From assembly GCA_030280995.1 (NCBI GenBank), contig JASXTE010000016.1, forward strand, positions 22,762,501-22,826,500: DNA of 64,000 nt, read 5' to 3'. The notes beneath the pieces were generated by a model. That model was not told the origin of the DNA and searched no databases. It was given only the letters and a program-made list of their open reading frames with translations. Within the stretch, counting starts at the first letter, position 1. Each line of letters begins with the position of its first letter. Shown in pieces: positions 11,283-22,610 of this stretch. The stretch comes from Hemileia vastatrix. Lineage: Eukaryota > Basidiomycota > Pucciniomycetes > Pucciniales > Zaghouaniaceae. A program made the position numbers and the translations under genes.

Positions 11283-14260
11283 GTTTATCCACCAGGCTGT
11301 ATTTTTAACTCTGGTTATTGTTTAGTTAAAATCAAAATGACCAGCTAAGATGTCATCATGACAAGTACTCAACATTAACTCCTTCATAGAAGGTGGTGTT
11401 ACTATTACATTACTTTTCTTCTTCCTGTAATATATATATCCATCTTCAATTGACAGTTTACCTTTTTCCAACGCATTTCTATACTTTGGAGGCAAGGTTT
11501 TAATTAATGCACTCATGGAGGCATTAGTTGGATCATTTAAAATGTTAGATAGTTTAGTTAAATCTTTATCAGATGAATAATTTTCCAATATATTTTGCAT
11601 AAACTCCTTCTCTAAATCCACTATATAAATCCCAAATATATGTGTAACCTCATTTTCAGGCACATAAGCTGGGTTGTCAGAATCATTTGGCAATGGACTT
11701 CTGGATAATAAATCCACATTAGAATGAAATGTTCCTGCTCTATGAGTGATTGTCATTCTTCCTCTGTACTCTTGTACAGCTAGTTGCCATCTAAACATGT
11801 GCCTATTAGGGGCTTTCATGTTTAGTAATGATTTTACTGCACTGCAATCTGTTATCAGTTCAAACTTCTGGTCTTCCAGACAGTAATGAAGTTACTCTAA
11901 GGCCCACACCATGGCTAAACATTCCAGTTGTGTGGCATCATACCTTAATTCTGTCTTTCTTAAGGTTCTGGATATATAACAGATAACTATTTCAGATAAT
12001 TTTCCATTTATTACCTGTTTCTTCTGTAAAGCAGCACCTAACCCTGTGAAGCTTGCATCAGTGTACAAGATAAAAGGTAGGGTGAAATCTGGTAGTCCCA
12101 ATATTGGAGCTGACATTAAAAATTCCTTTAATTTATTAAAGGTGTCTTGTCTTTCATTATTCCAAATGAAAGCCTCATTTTTCCTGATTAATGTTGTTAA
12201 AGGAGCTGCAATGGATTGGTAGTTTTTAATATACTATCTATAATATCCACACATACCCATAAAACTTTGAACATCTTTTACATTCTTAGGTATACCAATG
12301 TTTTTAATTGCTGCCACCTTATTCTGGTCAACAAAAATTTGTAATCCAGATTCAACATGTCCAAGTACTTTCAAGGATTGAAATCCAAACTTACATTTCT
12401 TTAATGCAAGTGTCATATTAATTTCATCCATCTTTTGAAAGACTCTCTTCAGGTGATTTAAATGTTCATCATATGTTTTTGAAAACACTATGATGTCATC
12501 AATATAAACCAAAAGCCATCCTTCAACCATTTCTTGATGAAAGACACTATCAATCAATTTTTTGAAGACTGAAGGTGCATTATTTGGGCCAAATGGCATT
12601 CTCACATACTTATATATTCCCATATGCGTGGTTATTAATAAGTAATTTTGAGAATTCTTTTCCACAGGAATCTGGTGGTAACCTTTGTTTCCATCCAGAC
12701 AGGAAATATATTTTGCTCCTTGTAAGGTAGCATGGATAGAAGCTATCCTTGGTAGAGGGTAAATATCATCTACAGTGTATGTATTCAGAGCTCTATAATC
12801 ACTGCATAATCTTGCCTTATCTTTTTCATAAGAGATTAATACTGGTGAAATAAAACAATACTTGGGTGTTGTGTCTACTTTTTCAACAATACACATTTCC
12901 AACAACATTTTTATATTGTTTTCAATATCTTTCCTTTTTGCAGGAGATGCTGGGTAAGGTTTCTTTTACAAGCTGCCAGGAATATTATCCAAGTCACAAC
13001 TTAAAGAGATTTTCATCTCATGGTCTTTGACCAATCCTAGTTCATTTGAACCATGGGAAAATGCCATAGGATAATATTTGATCAATCTCAAAATATTTTC
13101 TTCTTCAATTTTGGAGAGTTGAGGACTGAAAGAGGCCTTTTGGATTTCATTGTCCAACTCTACCACTTCAGTGGTGGCTCTTCCACCTTGCAGTTGTTCC
13201 TCTCTAGGAGAAATGGAATACACTGAATTTTCAGAACATATCTTGGATTTTCTCTTACCATTCATGCCTATAGTGAAGCAAATGTTTTCAGGATCTAGTT
13301 TAATGCCAAATTTTGTCAATAAGTCATTGCCAATAATAAAACAATCACTGCAATTATTATTATCCATTACAACAAATTCACACACTGCTCTTACATATCC
13401 ATTACTATACTTAAAGAATACATCAGCTTTGTATTTGCCAATTGGATTTAAAACTGAACCAAAACCCCTCCAGTTATTTGTCTGTACAGGTTCTAGTTTT
13501 TCCTTATACTTACTGTCAAGTTTCATTAATTTATTAATAGAAACTACACTACCTGCAGCCCCAGTGTCAAGAATGGCATTCATTTCTCTTCCACATATAA
13601 TAACAGGTGCTCTGATAGGTGTTATTTTGTAAGTATCATGAGGTACATCTTTAATTATTTCAGCTTCTTCAATGGAAGTTAAAGATGTATCTGTATGAGG
13701 TATAGTATGATTCAGGAGCATAATATCCTGTTCTAATACAAATATCTCATGTTCATCATCACTGTAAGAAATTTTACTTTTACAATCTTCACTGGATTCC
13801 ACATTCTCATCTTCATGACTAATTGGTTCAGAATTTTGTGAGGTTTCAATAACATTAATTATTTTCTTACAGTATGTCCTTTAGCCCAAGGTTCATTACA
13901 TTTGCAGCAAGTGTTATTTTCTTTTCTTTTAGGGACAAGGGGAGCTGAAGGTTTTTTCCTCTCCACTGGTAACCTATTTGTAGTAGTTTTTACTACCTCA
14001 ACACTTTGCTTGTAATTATTATACCTGGTTTCATATTTGTGGTTCAATAATATTTCAATGCATATATTAATAAACCCAGAAGTATCTCTGATGGTTTCAG
14101 TTCTAGCTACAATGATGTCTCTTACTGATATAGGCAATTTATATATTATTTTTTCTTTCCACTCATCATAATCCATTTTTGGATTGTAGATTTTTAGTGG
14201 TCCAGTCATTGAACATATGAGATTGTTGTCAATGTAGTATTGGCAAGAGCCAAAATCAGA
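11283..14260 (-). pseudogene. Element A gag-protease-RT-RNase H, broken
   Basis: Read from 14260 downward: gag C-terminus (PKMDYDEWKEKIIYKLP), a zinc knuckle with its last Cys lost (CCKCNEPWAKGHTV, near 13900), a protease with an intact DTGA (13560), RT with FISCLDGNKGYHQ-type blocks, MPFGPNNAPSVF and YIDDIIVFS (near 12500), RNase H (YTDASFTGLGAAL, CLAMVWALE) and the start of the integrase zinc domain (HDDILAGHF, near 11340). Stops and small shifts near 13860, 12960, 12235, 11892, 11820 and 11322 break it. Copies of the same family at 35229-40721 and 42730-48147 confirm the frame. Confidence 0.85.
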
Positions 14261-15229
14261 GGCTTGTCTGGAGAGGTGTGTGAACATGGTGGTTAGAGGA
14301 TGAAGAATGAGAACATTCTGTATTGGAGGGACAATGTGGTGTTCCAAAGATGCATAAGCCTTTGGAATGTGTATTTGGGGGTATTTGGTATGTAGGGTTT
14401 AGTTGGGTTAATGGCGCTTAGTATTGGTGTTTTGTTATTATTTAGGTGTTTAGTTGTATTTTTGTAGGCTTGAGCTAGGGTCACTTATTATGTCTCAGCT
14501 TATTGTCCTTTTTTTTCTCATCATTTTGTTGTGTGTTATGTGTGATTAGCTTTTTTCTATGAGTAGTTGTGTAGTTTTGTGGTTTTAGAGGTTGTTCAGT
14601 TGTTTTTGGGCGTTTTAAGGCCAAGAAGCGGCTTCCTGCCTACAGGCCATCCACCTGCCTCAACGCGGCCTTGCCTAAGAAAGACGGCCCACCCGCCTGC
14701 AAGAGGGAAAGTCTCTAGAGACTATTCTATGTATGTAGATATCTGGGAGAGCTGGATCAAGCTGGGGATCTGGTTAGGGGGTCTGTGTGGGAGTTTAAGC
14801 AAGTTAGAAGAGATCATATACCATCTGGGATATCTGGATCTCTGGCTTCACTATTTTTGTTTGTTTGGCTGGGTTGTAAAAAGGTTAGTTCTTACTTGAC
14901 CTCAACTCTTGTCACTTTTTATCTGGTATAGTCTTGCAAGCTATATCAAGTATTATTTTTGTCTCTGGTGTGGATTTGCAACCTACATCAAGTATCATTG
15001 CTTTCTCTGGTGTGGCAATTGGTCTACATTTCAGTTCTTTGGTCTGGTAGTCTGTCTGGGGACTACTTTCTTGGCTCATCAAGCAGTCAAGTGTGTTGGA
15101 AAGAAGCTTTATCAAAAAGACAAAATTTAACATGCATGTAAATCTCACTTGTATTTTTCTAAAGGGACAGGGGTTTTTCTCTCTAGTTGTTCTCCAACTC
15201 CCTTGGCCAAGGCCTATAGCTAGTACTAA
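14261..15229. other. Mosaic segment, no intact gene; 45-bp tandem repeat
   Basis: After the gag of element A ends, the sequence changes. 14610-14715 is clearly richer in G+C than its neighbours and could encode a Lys/Pro/Cys-rich peptide, unrecognised. At 14930-15018 a unit of about 45 bp occurs twice ('ttgcaa.ct..atcaagtat', ending 'tctctggtgtgg'). No conserved domain was found. Confidence 0.5.
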
Positions 15230-15580
15230 AGGATTGTCTACAACAAGCTCTCTTTACGCAGGGATGATAGGGCACAAGACTTGGAGGAAAAGAAATGTTA
15301 GATTTCTTTACAGAGGTATGGAAGAGTACAAGACTTGGAGAAGAAGAAATTTGAACTTTCTTTACAGAAGGATGAGAGGGAACATGACTTGGAGAAGAAT
15401 AAATTCAAGATAAAGAAAGAGGAGAAGGCTCTTGAGTACAATTTCCTATAGAATCAGATGAAAATCAAGTATCAACTTGAAGATGGTTCCAAAAAGAAAT
15501 TTTTCTTGATGAAATGTGTTAAAGCTAATAAATATGTTGAGGGAATTGAACTCTTAATGAAAATTTTTGATTGATTACTA
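15230..15580 (+). pseudogene. C-terminal coiled coil of a Myb/SANT-type transposon partner protein
   Basis: One frame reads repeated Lys/Glu-rich heptad-like segments (AQDLEEKK, VQDLEKKKFEL, EHDLEKNKFKIKKEEKALE) and ends KCVKANKYVEGIELLMKIFD followed by a stop. The same layout, ending ECLKNGQSYEDIKKLLDLFN, closes the Myb/SANT gene at 23048, so I read this as a relic of the same type of gene. A stop follows EEKKC in the first repeat and another follows NFL. The N-terminal DNA-binding part is not recognisable upstream. Confidence 0.55.
15272..15433 (+). repeat. Three 54-bp tandem units inside the coiled-coil relic
   Basis: The unit beginning 'aagacttggag' recurs at about 15272, 15326 and 15380 with a period of 54 bp, so it adds 18 residues of coiled coil per unit without shifting the frame. 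Units have diverged, the third most. Confidence 0.8.
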
Positions 15581-16692
15581 GTTTTTGTGTTTTATTTCAC
15601 ATTTCACTTGTTTATAATTTTTCGCACATGAAAGCTTACTAGTATGATCCTTACACTGTGTTTTTGGTTAGACTGAAAATTGATGTGTACATAATTTTTT
15701 ACTCTTCATATGATAAATATTTTTTACCTATAAAATGTTTTTAGGCAGACTTTAAATTCCATTAAATCTATAGCTTAGTAAATTTAAAGATGATTGATTT
15801 CTTTAAAAAAATTACACCTGTTTAATAGAGCTCAATAAGAAGAATTTTGTTCAAGTGACCACCCAACACGTATATACATCATTCTTTTAAGAAATAAAAC
15901 CGTGACTACACAAGTGAATTTTTGTCAGCCTTTTAGTTATTTTTACAGGGATGCTTAATGTGGTGAAATTTAGTAATTTCTTTATTCATCAGTTCATTAT
16001 TTATTTATTTTTTAGATTTTTTCTTTAAATAATTTTTATTTTTATTTTATGGGCTATTAAATCATGTATCTAGTCTCATAGACTATCTCAAGTATTTCCA
16101 AACAGTAGTCTGTATCATTGGCTTATTTTAATATTTTTGTATTAATTTAAAAATTAAAAAAAATAAATAAAGAAAAAAACTCACGTTAACAAATTCGCTG
16201 CAGCTAGCGTCAACTTTGGTTCTCTCAGTCAGGTTCTCCCTGGCTGGGAGAGAACAATTAAACATTAAAAAAATAAAGAAAAATAAATTCACCTTACCAA
16301 AGTAGCTGAAACTAGAAGCAACTGTGACCAAAATTAATAGCAGCACCAAAAAAGACTGAATTCATCTTTATCAATTGAATGTATAGCCCCTTATTGTTGG
16401 GGAAGAATATTTATCTTTTAAACTTAAAGCTTTCATATAATTCAATTTTTGGAACTTTCAGATTTAATAATGTAAGCTCATTATTATTTTTATTAGAAAA
16501 AGTGTGCTTCCTTCAGGTCTGTATGGGGTTTTAAGTGGGGTTTATTAATTGTAGCCCCTTCCCACCAACAATAATATCTGTTGGGGATTTAAGTGGGGTT
16601 TATTAGTTGTAGCCCCCTCCCCACCAAAAAAATATTTTTTGGAAGATGTTTGTTGGTTTTTTATTGGTTTTTTGATTTAAAGCAGATTTAAT
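15581..16692. other. AT-rich stretch without a gene; 16533-16655 tandem repeat
   Basis: No supported coding region. At about 16533-16655 a 56-68 bp unit ('tttaagtggggtttatta.ttgtagcccc') occurs twice, with a partial third match ('agccccttattgttgggga') at 16385. Confidence 0.5.
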
Positions 16693-17620
16693 ATGAAAAG
16701 AAGAGGAAATGGACATCCAAATAAGAGCTCTTATTTCAGAAGGGAGGGTGAGGCCTGGAGAAATGAGGTGGGAACTTATTTTGAAGAGGTTTGGCACCAA
16801 ACTTATCCATTTAAGGAGGTTGTTACATCTCATGGCCCTATCCCTACATTCTCTGACTCTAATAACACTGGGACCTATCACATAGCTCATGTCTCACCAA
16901 AACCTTCTGCAATTCAAATTTATAATCATGAAATTCTTATGGTGATTGTGAAATACTTTCAAATTGAATAATTCAAGACCTTGGGGATGTTGGAAGATTC
17001 CAGGAAATGTTGTGAATACCTAATAATTTTGAGGCATAAAATAAAGACCAATTCTGTTCATAAAAAGGAGGTGGTGAGGGTAATATGTATGGTTCTGGGG
17101 AAAGAGCTGCTACTCAACATATATTTGACATCAGTAAGAAAATTTATTAATTTTTAAACTTCATTATACTTATTAAATCTCCTGGTCTTTATATAAATTT
17201 AAAAATAGATGATGAAAAAGTACGGGAGGATTTAGGATTCATCTTTTCTTTTTAAAACTTTTTATTTAAGCTTCTTGCTTCAAAGTAATATCATAACTCT
17301 CTGAAACAGGTGACTGAACTAGGTCTTCCTTGATATGATGGTCTTAATTCTTTTGGAGGTAACTTAACTTGGACTTCTGGGGGCTTCTCCAATGTCCCAC
17401 ACAAAGATTTGGATGTCAGTGATATTAGCCTGGGTGTTTGGTGGCTAACAGCTTAAGATGGACCTTTTTATAAAGATTCTTGGAAGGAAGGGACACCTAG
17501 ATAACATGGAGGCCACTTTATATTTCCAGAGCACAAGTATATAGTGGAGTTTGAGAAGTGTGATGGTTTATGGGTGGTTATTTAGCCTGCTACCAAACTA
17601 TATAATCAAACCACTCCTTT
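16693..17620 (+). pseudogene. TET/JBP-like 2OG-Fe(II) oxygenase relic 2
   Basis: Relic of a dioxygenase of the kind that oxidises modified bases in the TET/JBP group (family inference). A first part (MKRRGNGHPNKSSYFRREGEAW) leads, after damage, to GNMYGSGERAATQHIFDIS, a GTAAGA donor near 17122 and a CAG acceptor near 17309. The second exon reads LGLP-stop-Y, LTWTSGGFSNVPHKDLDVS, ISLGVWWLTA, GGHFIFPEHKYIVEFEKCDG and KLYNQTTPLR. The HxD iron motif is intact (HKD), but the distal His position holds Asn (YNQTT). Three in-frame stops are visible at Trp-like positions. It aligns with the relic at 21130-22292. The end abuts the LTR at 17621. Confidence 0.6.
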
Positions 17621-18199
17621 AAGGCTGAGATCAAGTAAAGAGATGTGAAATAGCTTAAATAGTCAGCTTTCTAGAAGATTTAAATGTTCCTATATGAATA
17701 CTGTAGTAAAAGACCAAAAGTATTAAAATATAACTCAATATAAGGGTCTCAGTAATTTTAATCTCACAAATTATAAATGGGTTACAATCTTATACTTGTT
17801 AAAAAATAGATGTAATAACTAAGATAATATTCAAAGACTTTATAAGTGTTATTGATTTGTAATGTAATTGTATAGGTTATATATATGATTTTAATGATAA
17901 AAAATGTAGAAAAGAAGACCGAAAAACCCCTTATTCTACACCCAATAATTCCTCCAATGAACACCTTGATTTACCAGCTTTATAGACAGCTAATTACACC
18001 TCATTCCAGCTAATACAACTGTCCAAAAATATAAAGAGTGACCAATAACATAATAAGTATGATATCACCTGCCAAAATCCTGTAGTAATAGGTATAATCT
18101 ATCAAAAATAAAGAATAAGAAAAAAAGAGAGTGTGTGTGTGTAATACCTTAAAATAAAAGACTAAAAATAGAAATAATAACACATAATATTACACAATA
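17621..18199 (-). repeat. Element A-type LTR, left fragment
   Basis: Matches 8390-8990 base by base with scattered changes ('agtcag.t.tctagaagattt', 'cctatatgaatactgtag', 'ggtctcagtaat'). The Harbinger element at 18200-24726 interrupts it; the rest continues at 24727. The expected terminal TG is missing at the left edge. Confidence 0.85.
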
Positions 18200-18360
18200 G
18201 GGGGTGTCAGTTCTGGCAAATACTCACTTAAAAATACGCACTTATTTAAGTGCGGATTTTTGAAACACACTAGCCCCAATACTGGTGGATTTCAAAATGA
18301 AATAAGTCACTTATTTCACTCAAATCCGCACTTTCTCAACCAAAAGTGCTGATTTCACCA
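18200..18360. repeat. Left terminal inverted repeat and subterminal motifs
   Basis: The first 17 bp are identical to the complement of the right end. Inside lies a stem-loop of two 8 bp arms (CGCACTTA, TT, TAAGTGCG) at about 18237. The motif AAGTGCKGATTT occurs at about 18247 (direct), 18323 (inverted) and 18343 (direct), and also near the other end. Confidence 0.85.
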
Positions 18361-18484
18361 TCAAGTCCCATTTCACTGATTTTTCAGCATTATCCCAATA
18401 ATACACAGCACTCTGCAGCATAACACTTCATAACTCAAAACATTGTACATCTTTTACATTTTCATATCATATCATATAAGAGTC

Positions 18485-19748
18485 ATGCCTTCCTCACTTT
18501 CAAATTGTGATAAATTACATAAAGCAATGACTTTCATGGCTCTTGAACTGCTCTTGGACTCTGATTGTGATTCTGATTCTGAACTAGAAGAAGATTTTGT
18601 CTATTTATCAAAAATGGCCACAAAATGTTACCTTCTTCCCAGGAAACCTCAAGTACTTCATACCCACAAGTACACCATCCAAACACTTCTTAACCTATCT
18701 ACACCCAGTTTTAGACAGTTGTTCAGGACTTCTCCAGAATTTTTCCTTAAATTGCTTGAGCTTATTCAGGATCATCTCATATTTCACAATAATTCTTAAA
18801 AAGAAAAACAAAATCCTTCAATTCAATTGGCCATCACACTATGTCATTTGGGTTGCAACGGTAACAGAGCTGCTTTGAAACATTTAGAAAATGTCTTTGA
18901 TTTAGGGTATGGTTCAGTTAACACTTATACCAAACAATGCATCACTGCCATCAACTCCTTGGAATCTCAACTTCTCACCTGGCCAACAAAAGAAGAGCGA
19001 CTTGAATCATCTCAGGTTATGCAAGCAGAGGGCTTCCCAGGATGTATTGGTTTTGTTGATGGTACTACTATTCCTTTGAGCCAGAAACCTACTCAAGGTG
19101 GAAACAATTACTTTGACCGTAAAAAGAGGTAGATTATTTTTAACTCCTTTCATTCTCTTTGAAACTAACACAAACAACTGTATCTTCTTTATAGATATTC
19201 ATTTTCCATTCAGCTTATGTGACGTTAACAAAAAATTTATATCATTCTTTTCTGGCTATCCTGGCTCATGTCATGACTCCTACATCTTCCAAAGAATGCA
19301 AATTTCAAATGAACCTGAAAAATTCTTTGATGAAGATCAGTATTTTCTTGAAGATTCTGCTTATGCAAATGGAAAGTATGTACTTCCTGCTTTTTGGGGA
19401 GCAGCTTTGGAAGACAGTCAAAATGCCAAGTTCAAAAATCATTTGGCAAAGTAAAGAGTCTGTATTGAACATTCTATTAGAATCTTGAAAGGCCGTTTTT
19501 CTAGTTTAAGGGAATTAAGAAGTCCTCTTAGAAATAAATCTGAAATGAAGGTGGTGATCAACTGGATTCTGTGTTGCACTATACTTCATAACCTACTTTC
19601 TGACCTCAAAGATCAATGGTTAGAGCTGTATTAAGATTAAAAAGTTGATTCACCTCCGACTATATCCAACACTTCTATTTCTCAATCAACTAGAATAAGG
19701 GAAAAAATTCTTCCAATAACACTTCAACATTTTTCAACACAATTTTAA
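18485..19748 (+). pseudogene. PIF/Harbinger (DDE_4-type) transposase, broken
   Basis: Would cut and move the element. It starts at ATG 18485 (MPSSLSNCDKLHKAM) and ends LQHFSTQF. Catalytic blocks are visible: Asp in GFVDGTTIPLS, Asp in GYPGSCHDS, Asp in EDSAYANGKY, and Glu in CIEHSIRILKGRF, followed by TILHNLLSDLKDQW. An intron lies between FDRKKR and YSFSIQL (GTAGAT...TATAG). Damage: TAA stops near 18797 and 19452, and a 2 nt loss at the LMCDVNKK block compared with the copy at 26096-27253. All catalytic residues read by eye are retained, so inactivity comes from stops and the shift. Confidence 0.85.
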
Positions 19749-20389
19749 CTTTTTTTCATACTCTTCAAATGATCAATTTGCATGTTTTATTCACTGAGAA
19801 CAGTAATTTTTTTTTGCATATTTATTTTGTTTTTGAATTTGCTGTTAAAGTCTTATTTTTTTATCTCTCTGTGTTTTCCTTCATCAACTCAACATGAAAT
19901 TGCATATTTTCTGAAAACACATATTTTTTCAGTCACTCTCTTTTTTTTCTTCACTCATATCCGTTTCCTCCTCTCTTCTTAAATCACTCAAACAATTTCA
20001 ATTCTATTTCTTTTTTCTCAACTCATCTCTTCAGGTAAGTCATTTTTTCTTTTTTACTTAATTTTATTCTAATTTTTTTTGGGGGTTTTTTTTGTAAGTG
20101 CTTTTTTTTAAATTTATAGGTAAAATTAACCTTTTTTTTCTCTCTCCCTTCCCTATTTTTTCTCATTTATCCTATTCTTTATCCCCCCTTGGCCTGGGAA
20201 TTTTGGGTTTTTTGCCGCCTTTACCCTCTCCTTGGAATGGATATATCCCCCTTTTCTCCCCTTTGGCTGCCTTATTCCCCCATTCTTGGCTCACTCTAAC
20301 CTCCCTTTTCTCCCTCTTTGGTCTCATCTCTCCCTTTCTCCCCCTTGTTGGTGTCCTCATTTCCTCCCCTCATTCATTCCTCTCCAACC
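19749..20389. other. Pyrimidine-rich spacer in the Harbinger element
   Basis: T- and C-rich on the plus strand, grading into the C-rich palindrome arm. Pro/Ser/Leu-rich open frames here are a composition effect. No gene seen. Confidence 0.6.
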
Positions 20390-20945
20390 CCCCTCCAAAT
20401 CCCCCAAATCCCCCAAATCCCCCCTCCAAATAACTCCCAATCCCCCCCTCCAATCCCCCTCAGAACCCCCCTATTCCCCCCTCCAATCCCCCCTCCTTTC
20501 CCCCTCCTTTCCCCCTCCTTTCCCCCCCCAAACTACCCCTTAAATCCCCCCCTCAAAACCCCCCTACCCCCCCCTCATTCCTCCTTAACAATTTGCTAAC
20601 AAATTGTTAAGTTAATGAACAATTAATATTAATCGTTCATTAACTTAACAAATTTTCAAGTTAAAAAATGATTGTTAGCAATCATTTGTTATCTTAAAAA
20701 TTTGTTAGAGAATTGTTAAGACGGAATGAGGGGGGGGGGGTAGGGGGGTTTTGAGAGGGATAGGAGGGGTGATTACAGGGGAGGGTTGGGGGGTTCTTAG
20801 GGGGATTGGAGGGGGGGATTGAAGGGGTTATGAGGGGGGTAGGAGGGGGGGGATTTGGGGGATGTGGGGAGGTTGGAGGGGGGGGTTTGTACAGGGGTTT
20901 TGGGGAGGTGGGAGGGGGGTTTGGAGGGGGGAATTGAGGAGAATG
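20390..20945. repeat. Large C-rich/G-rich inverted repeat with AT palindrome core
   Basis: The left arm (20390-20610) is almost pure C runs with spacers. The right arm (20694-20945) is its imperfect complement, a G-run series. Matching blocks include AATCCCCCCCTCCAATCCCC (20440s against about 20800-20820) and the arm ends CTCATTC, CTTAACAAT and CTAACAAAT. The core (20611-20693) is AT-rich and itself palindromic around TTAATATTAA, with a second small hairpin (TGATTGTTAGCAATCA). The right arm carries many runs of 4-10 G. Confidence 0.9.
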
Positions 20946-21129
20946 GGGAGGGGAAAAAAAATATCACAGTTTTTTTGAATTTTTTTTTCTGAATTTTAGA
21001 GAAAAATATTCATCAAGTTTAAGTGAAATAAAAAAAATTCTTATTTGTCTTTTGAGGAATTTTTTTTAATTTAAATTAAGTGAGTTTTTTTTAATGTATA
21101 ATTTTGGGTATTTGAAAAGTAAATAATTT

Positions 21130-22292
21130 TTATGTAGAAAAATACCTGTCTTTAACTTCAGATTCACCACTTACCTCACTCTCTTCTTCTTTAACTTCAT
21201 TATCATCTTCAAATTCAACTTCTTTTCAATCATCATCTAAAACATTGACAAAAAATGAAGAGTATCGAAATAAAAGATATTTAAGAAAAAAATTTACTTG
21301 GATCAAATATCTGGCCATATTTCAAAAATCAAGTACTATAAAAATAAAGTTGAAAAAATTTTTTTTTCCAAAAATTTTACCTGAAAATATACATTATTTA
21401 ACCAAAATTGGAGGTGATGAAGTTATATCTGTTATTAATAATACTTTCAAACCTCAATTTATTTTCAAAAACCATTCTTTTAATGGCTTAAAAGATGAAT
21501 CATTTAATAAACTCTATGATCTCATCATAACACTCTATCAAATGGCTTTGGTTTGCTTACCTTTAAGGAATAAGAATTTTTTGGGTGGTATTATGATTGG
21601 TATTGGATGGAGACGTGGATTTGATATAGGTTTTTCTCTTGGTATGTTTAAAAAATTTTCTGGATTTTTTAATATCATATTACTGAATTTAATTATATAG
21701 GCATATATTCTTTACTCAGATCTTTATCTAAAGCTGAATTAGATAATGATTTTGGAAAATGGAATACACTACCTTCATTTAATTCATTTCTTGCTCTTCG
21801 ACTTAAAAAAATCTTCAATAAAGCTTTTGAAAAAAATCATGAACTTGCTACAAGACTTGGAATACCAAATTGGTGTGACTCTGAATGGGAAGATATTAGC
21901 AGTGATTATCTAATTTTTTCAAATGTTATAATCACTCATTCTGGATTTCATAACCAAATTCACACCAACTCAAATGATGCCAATTACCTTATGGAATTTT
22001 CTCATATATTAATCCTATCACTGGACAACTTATTCCGTCACCTGCTAAAATTAAAGGAAATGAATTATATTTCCCGGATCATAGATGTATAATTGATTTT
22101 GGATTAGGAAATGGAATCATCAAAACAGCTTGGAATTCTTCTTACAATAATCACCAAACCACAAAGGCTCCTCCAGGTTTGGAATCTTGTCAAGACTTCA
22201 CACATTTTGGTTGCTCTTTCCAGATCAATCAAAAGTTAATCCAACAAATAAACAAGTTAAAAAAAGAAGAAAAAGGTAATAAATTTAAATAA
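21130..22292 (+). pseudogene. TET/JBP-like 2OG-Fe(II) oxygenase relic 1, Harbinger cargo
   Basis: Ser-rich N-terminus (from about 21140), basic segment, then GGIMIGIGWRRGFDIGFSLG. A 59 nt intron (GTATGT at 21642 to TATAG at 21700) joins in phase to IYSLLRSLSKAELDNDFGKW. Next come LGIPNWCDSEWED, ITHSGFHNQIHTN, then a 1-2 nt frameshift, YGIFSYINPITGQL, ELYFPDHRCIIDFGLGNG, NNHQTTKAPP and FTHFGCSFQIN. This is the order of a double-stranded beta-helix: HxD-like motif, distal His, then the 2OG-binding Arg region. Here HxD reads HTN (Asp lost), the distal His is present, and the Arg position reads His. The family resembles Tet-like oxygenases abundant in rust fungi; not tested by search. Confidence 0.6.
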
Positions 22293-22610
22293 TTTTTATG
22301 TAGATCTAAAAAGTATGGGGATTTGTAGAGTCACCAAATATTTGATATTCTTCCATAAATTTTTAATAAATAAATCTGATATGTCACTATACTAAATTAA
22401 AGTAATGAGCCAATGACCTTGGGTTGTATAAAAGGTAATCATGAAAACATTAATTTGTTTCATGGGGTTCCTCTAGCCTATACCTGTGGAAAGTCCCAAA
22501 CTTAGTTTCTAGACTTGATCTGCATTTTGGCATGAGGAATTGTCATTACTTTAAAAGTAGTAGATTTGACATATCTTATTTATATATTAATTAATTTATG
22601 TAATTATATT

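Larger units (their letters stand above)
8387..14260 (-). mobile_element. Chromovirus element A (Ty3/gypsy), 5'-truncated
   Basis: Minus-strand element with a 3' LTR (8387-9888), polypurine tract, integrase-chromodomain ORF, RNase H, RT, protease and the C-terminal half of gag. Gag similarity fades near 14260 at a boundary with unrelated sequence. The like-oriented LTR at 17621-25637 could be its own 5' LTR, in which case leader and gag N-terminus were replaced by the 14261-17620 mosaic; alternatively that LTR is solo. Confidence 0.85.

Noticed and set aside
13150..13632. 160-codon plus-strand ORF, and similar antisense ORFs at 28810-29334 and 37064-37540
   Set aside because: Shadow frames opposite protease/gag or the coiled-coil gene, without motifs of their own.
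14261..17620. A complete KDZ-type transposon
   Set aside because: An oxygenase relic and a Myb-type tail are present, but no KDZ transposase motif and no terminal inverted repeats were found.
20098..20599. Pro/Ser/Leu-rich open frames on both strands
   Set aside because: Open only because the tract is nearly pure pyrimidine on one strand; low complexity and part of the C/G palindrome.
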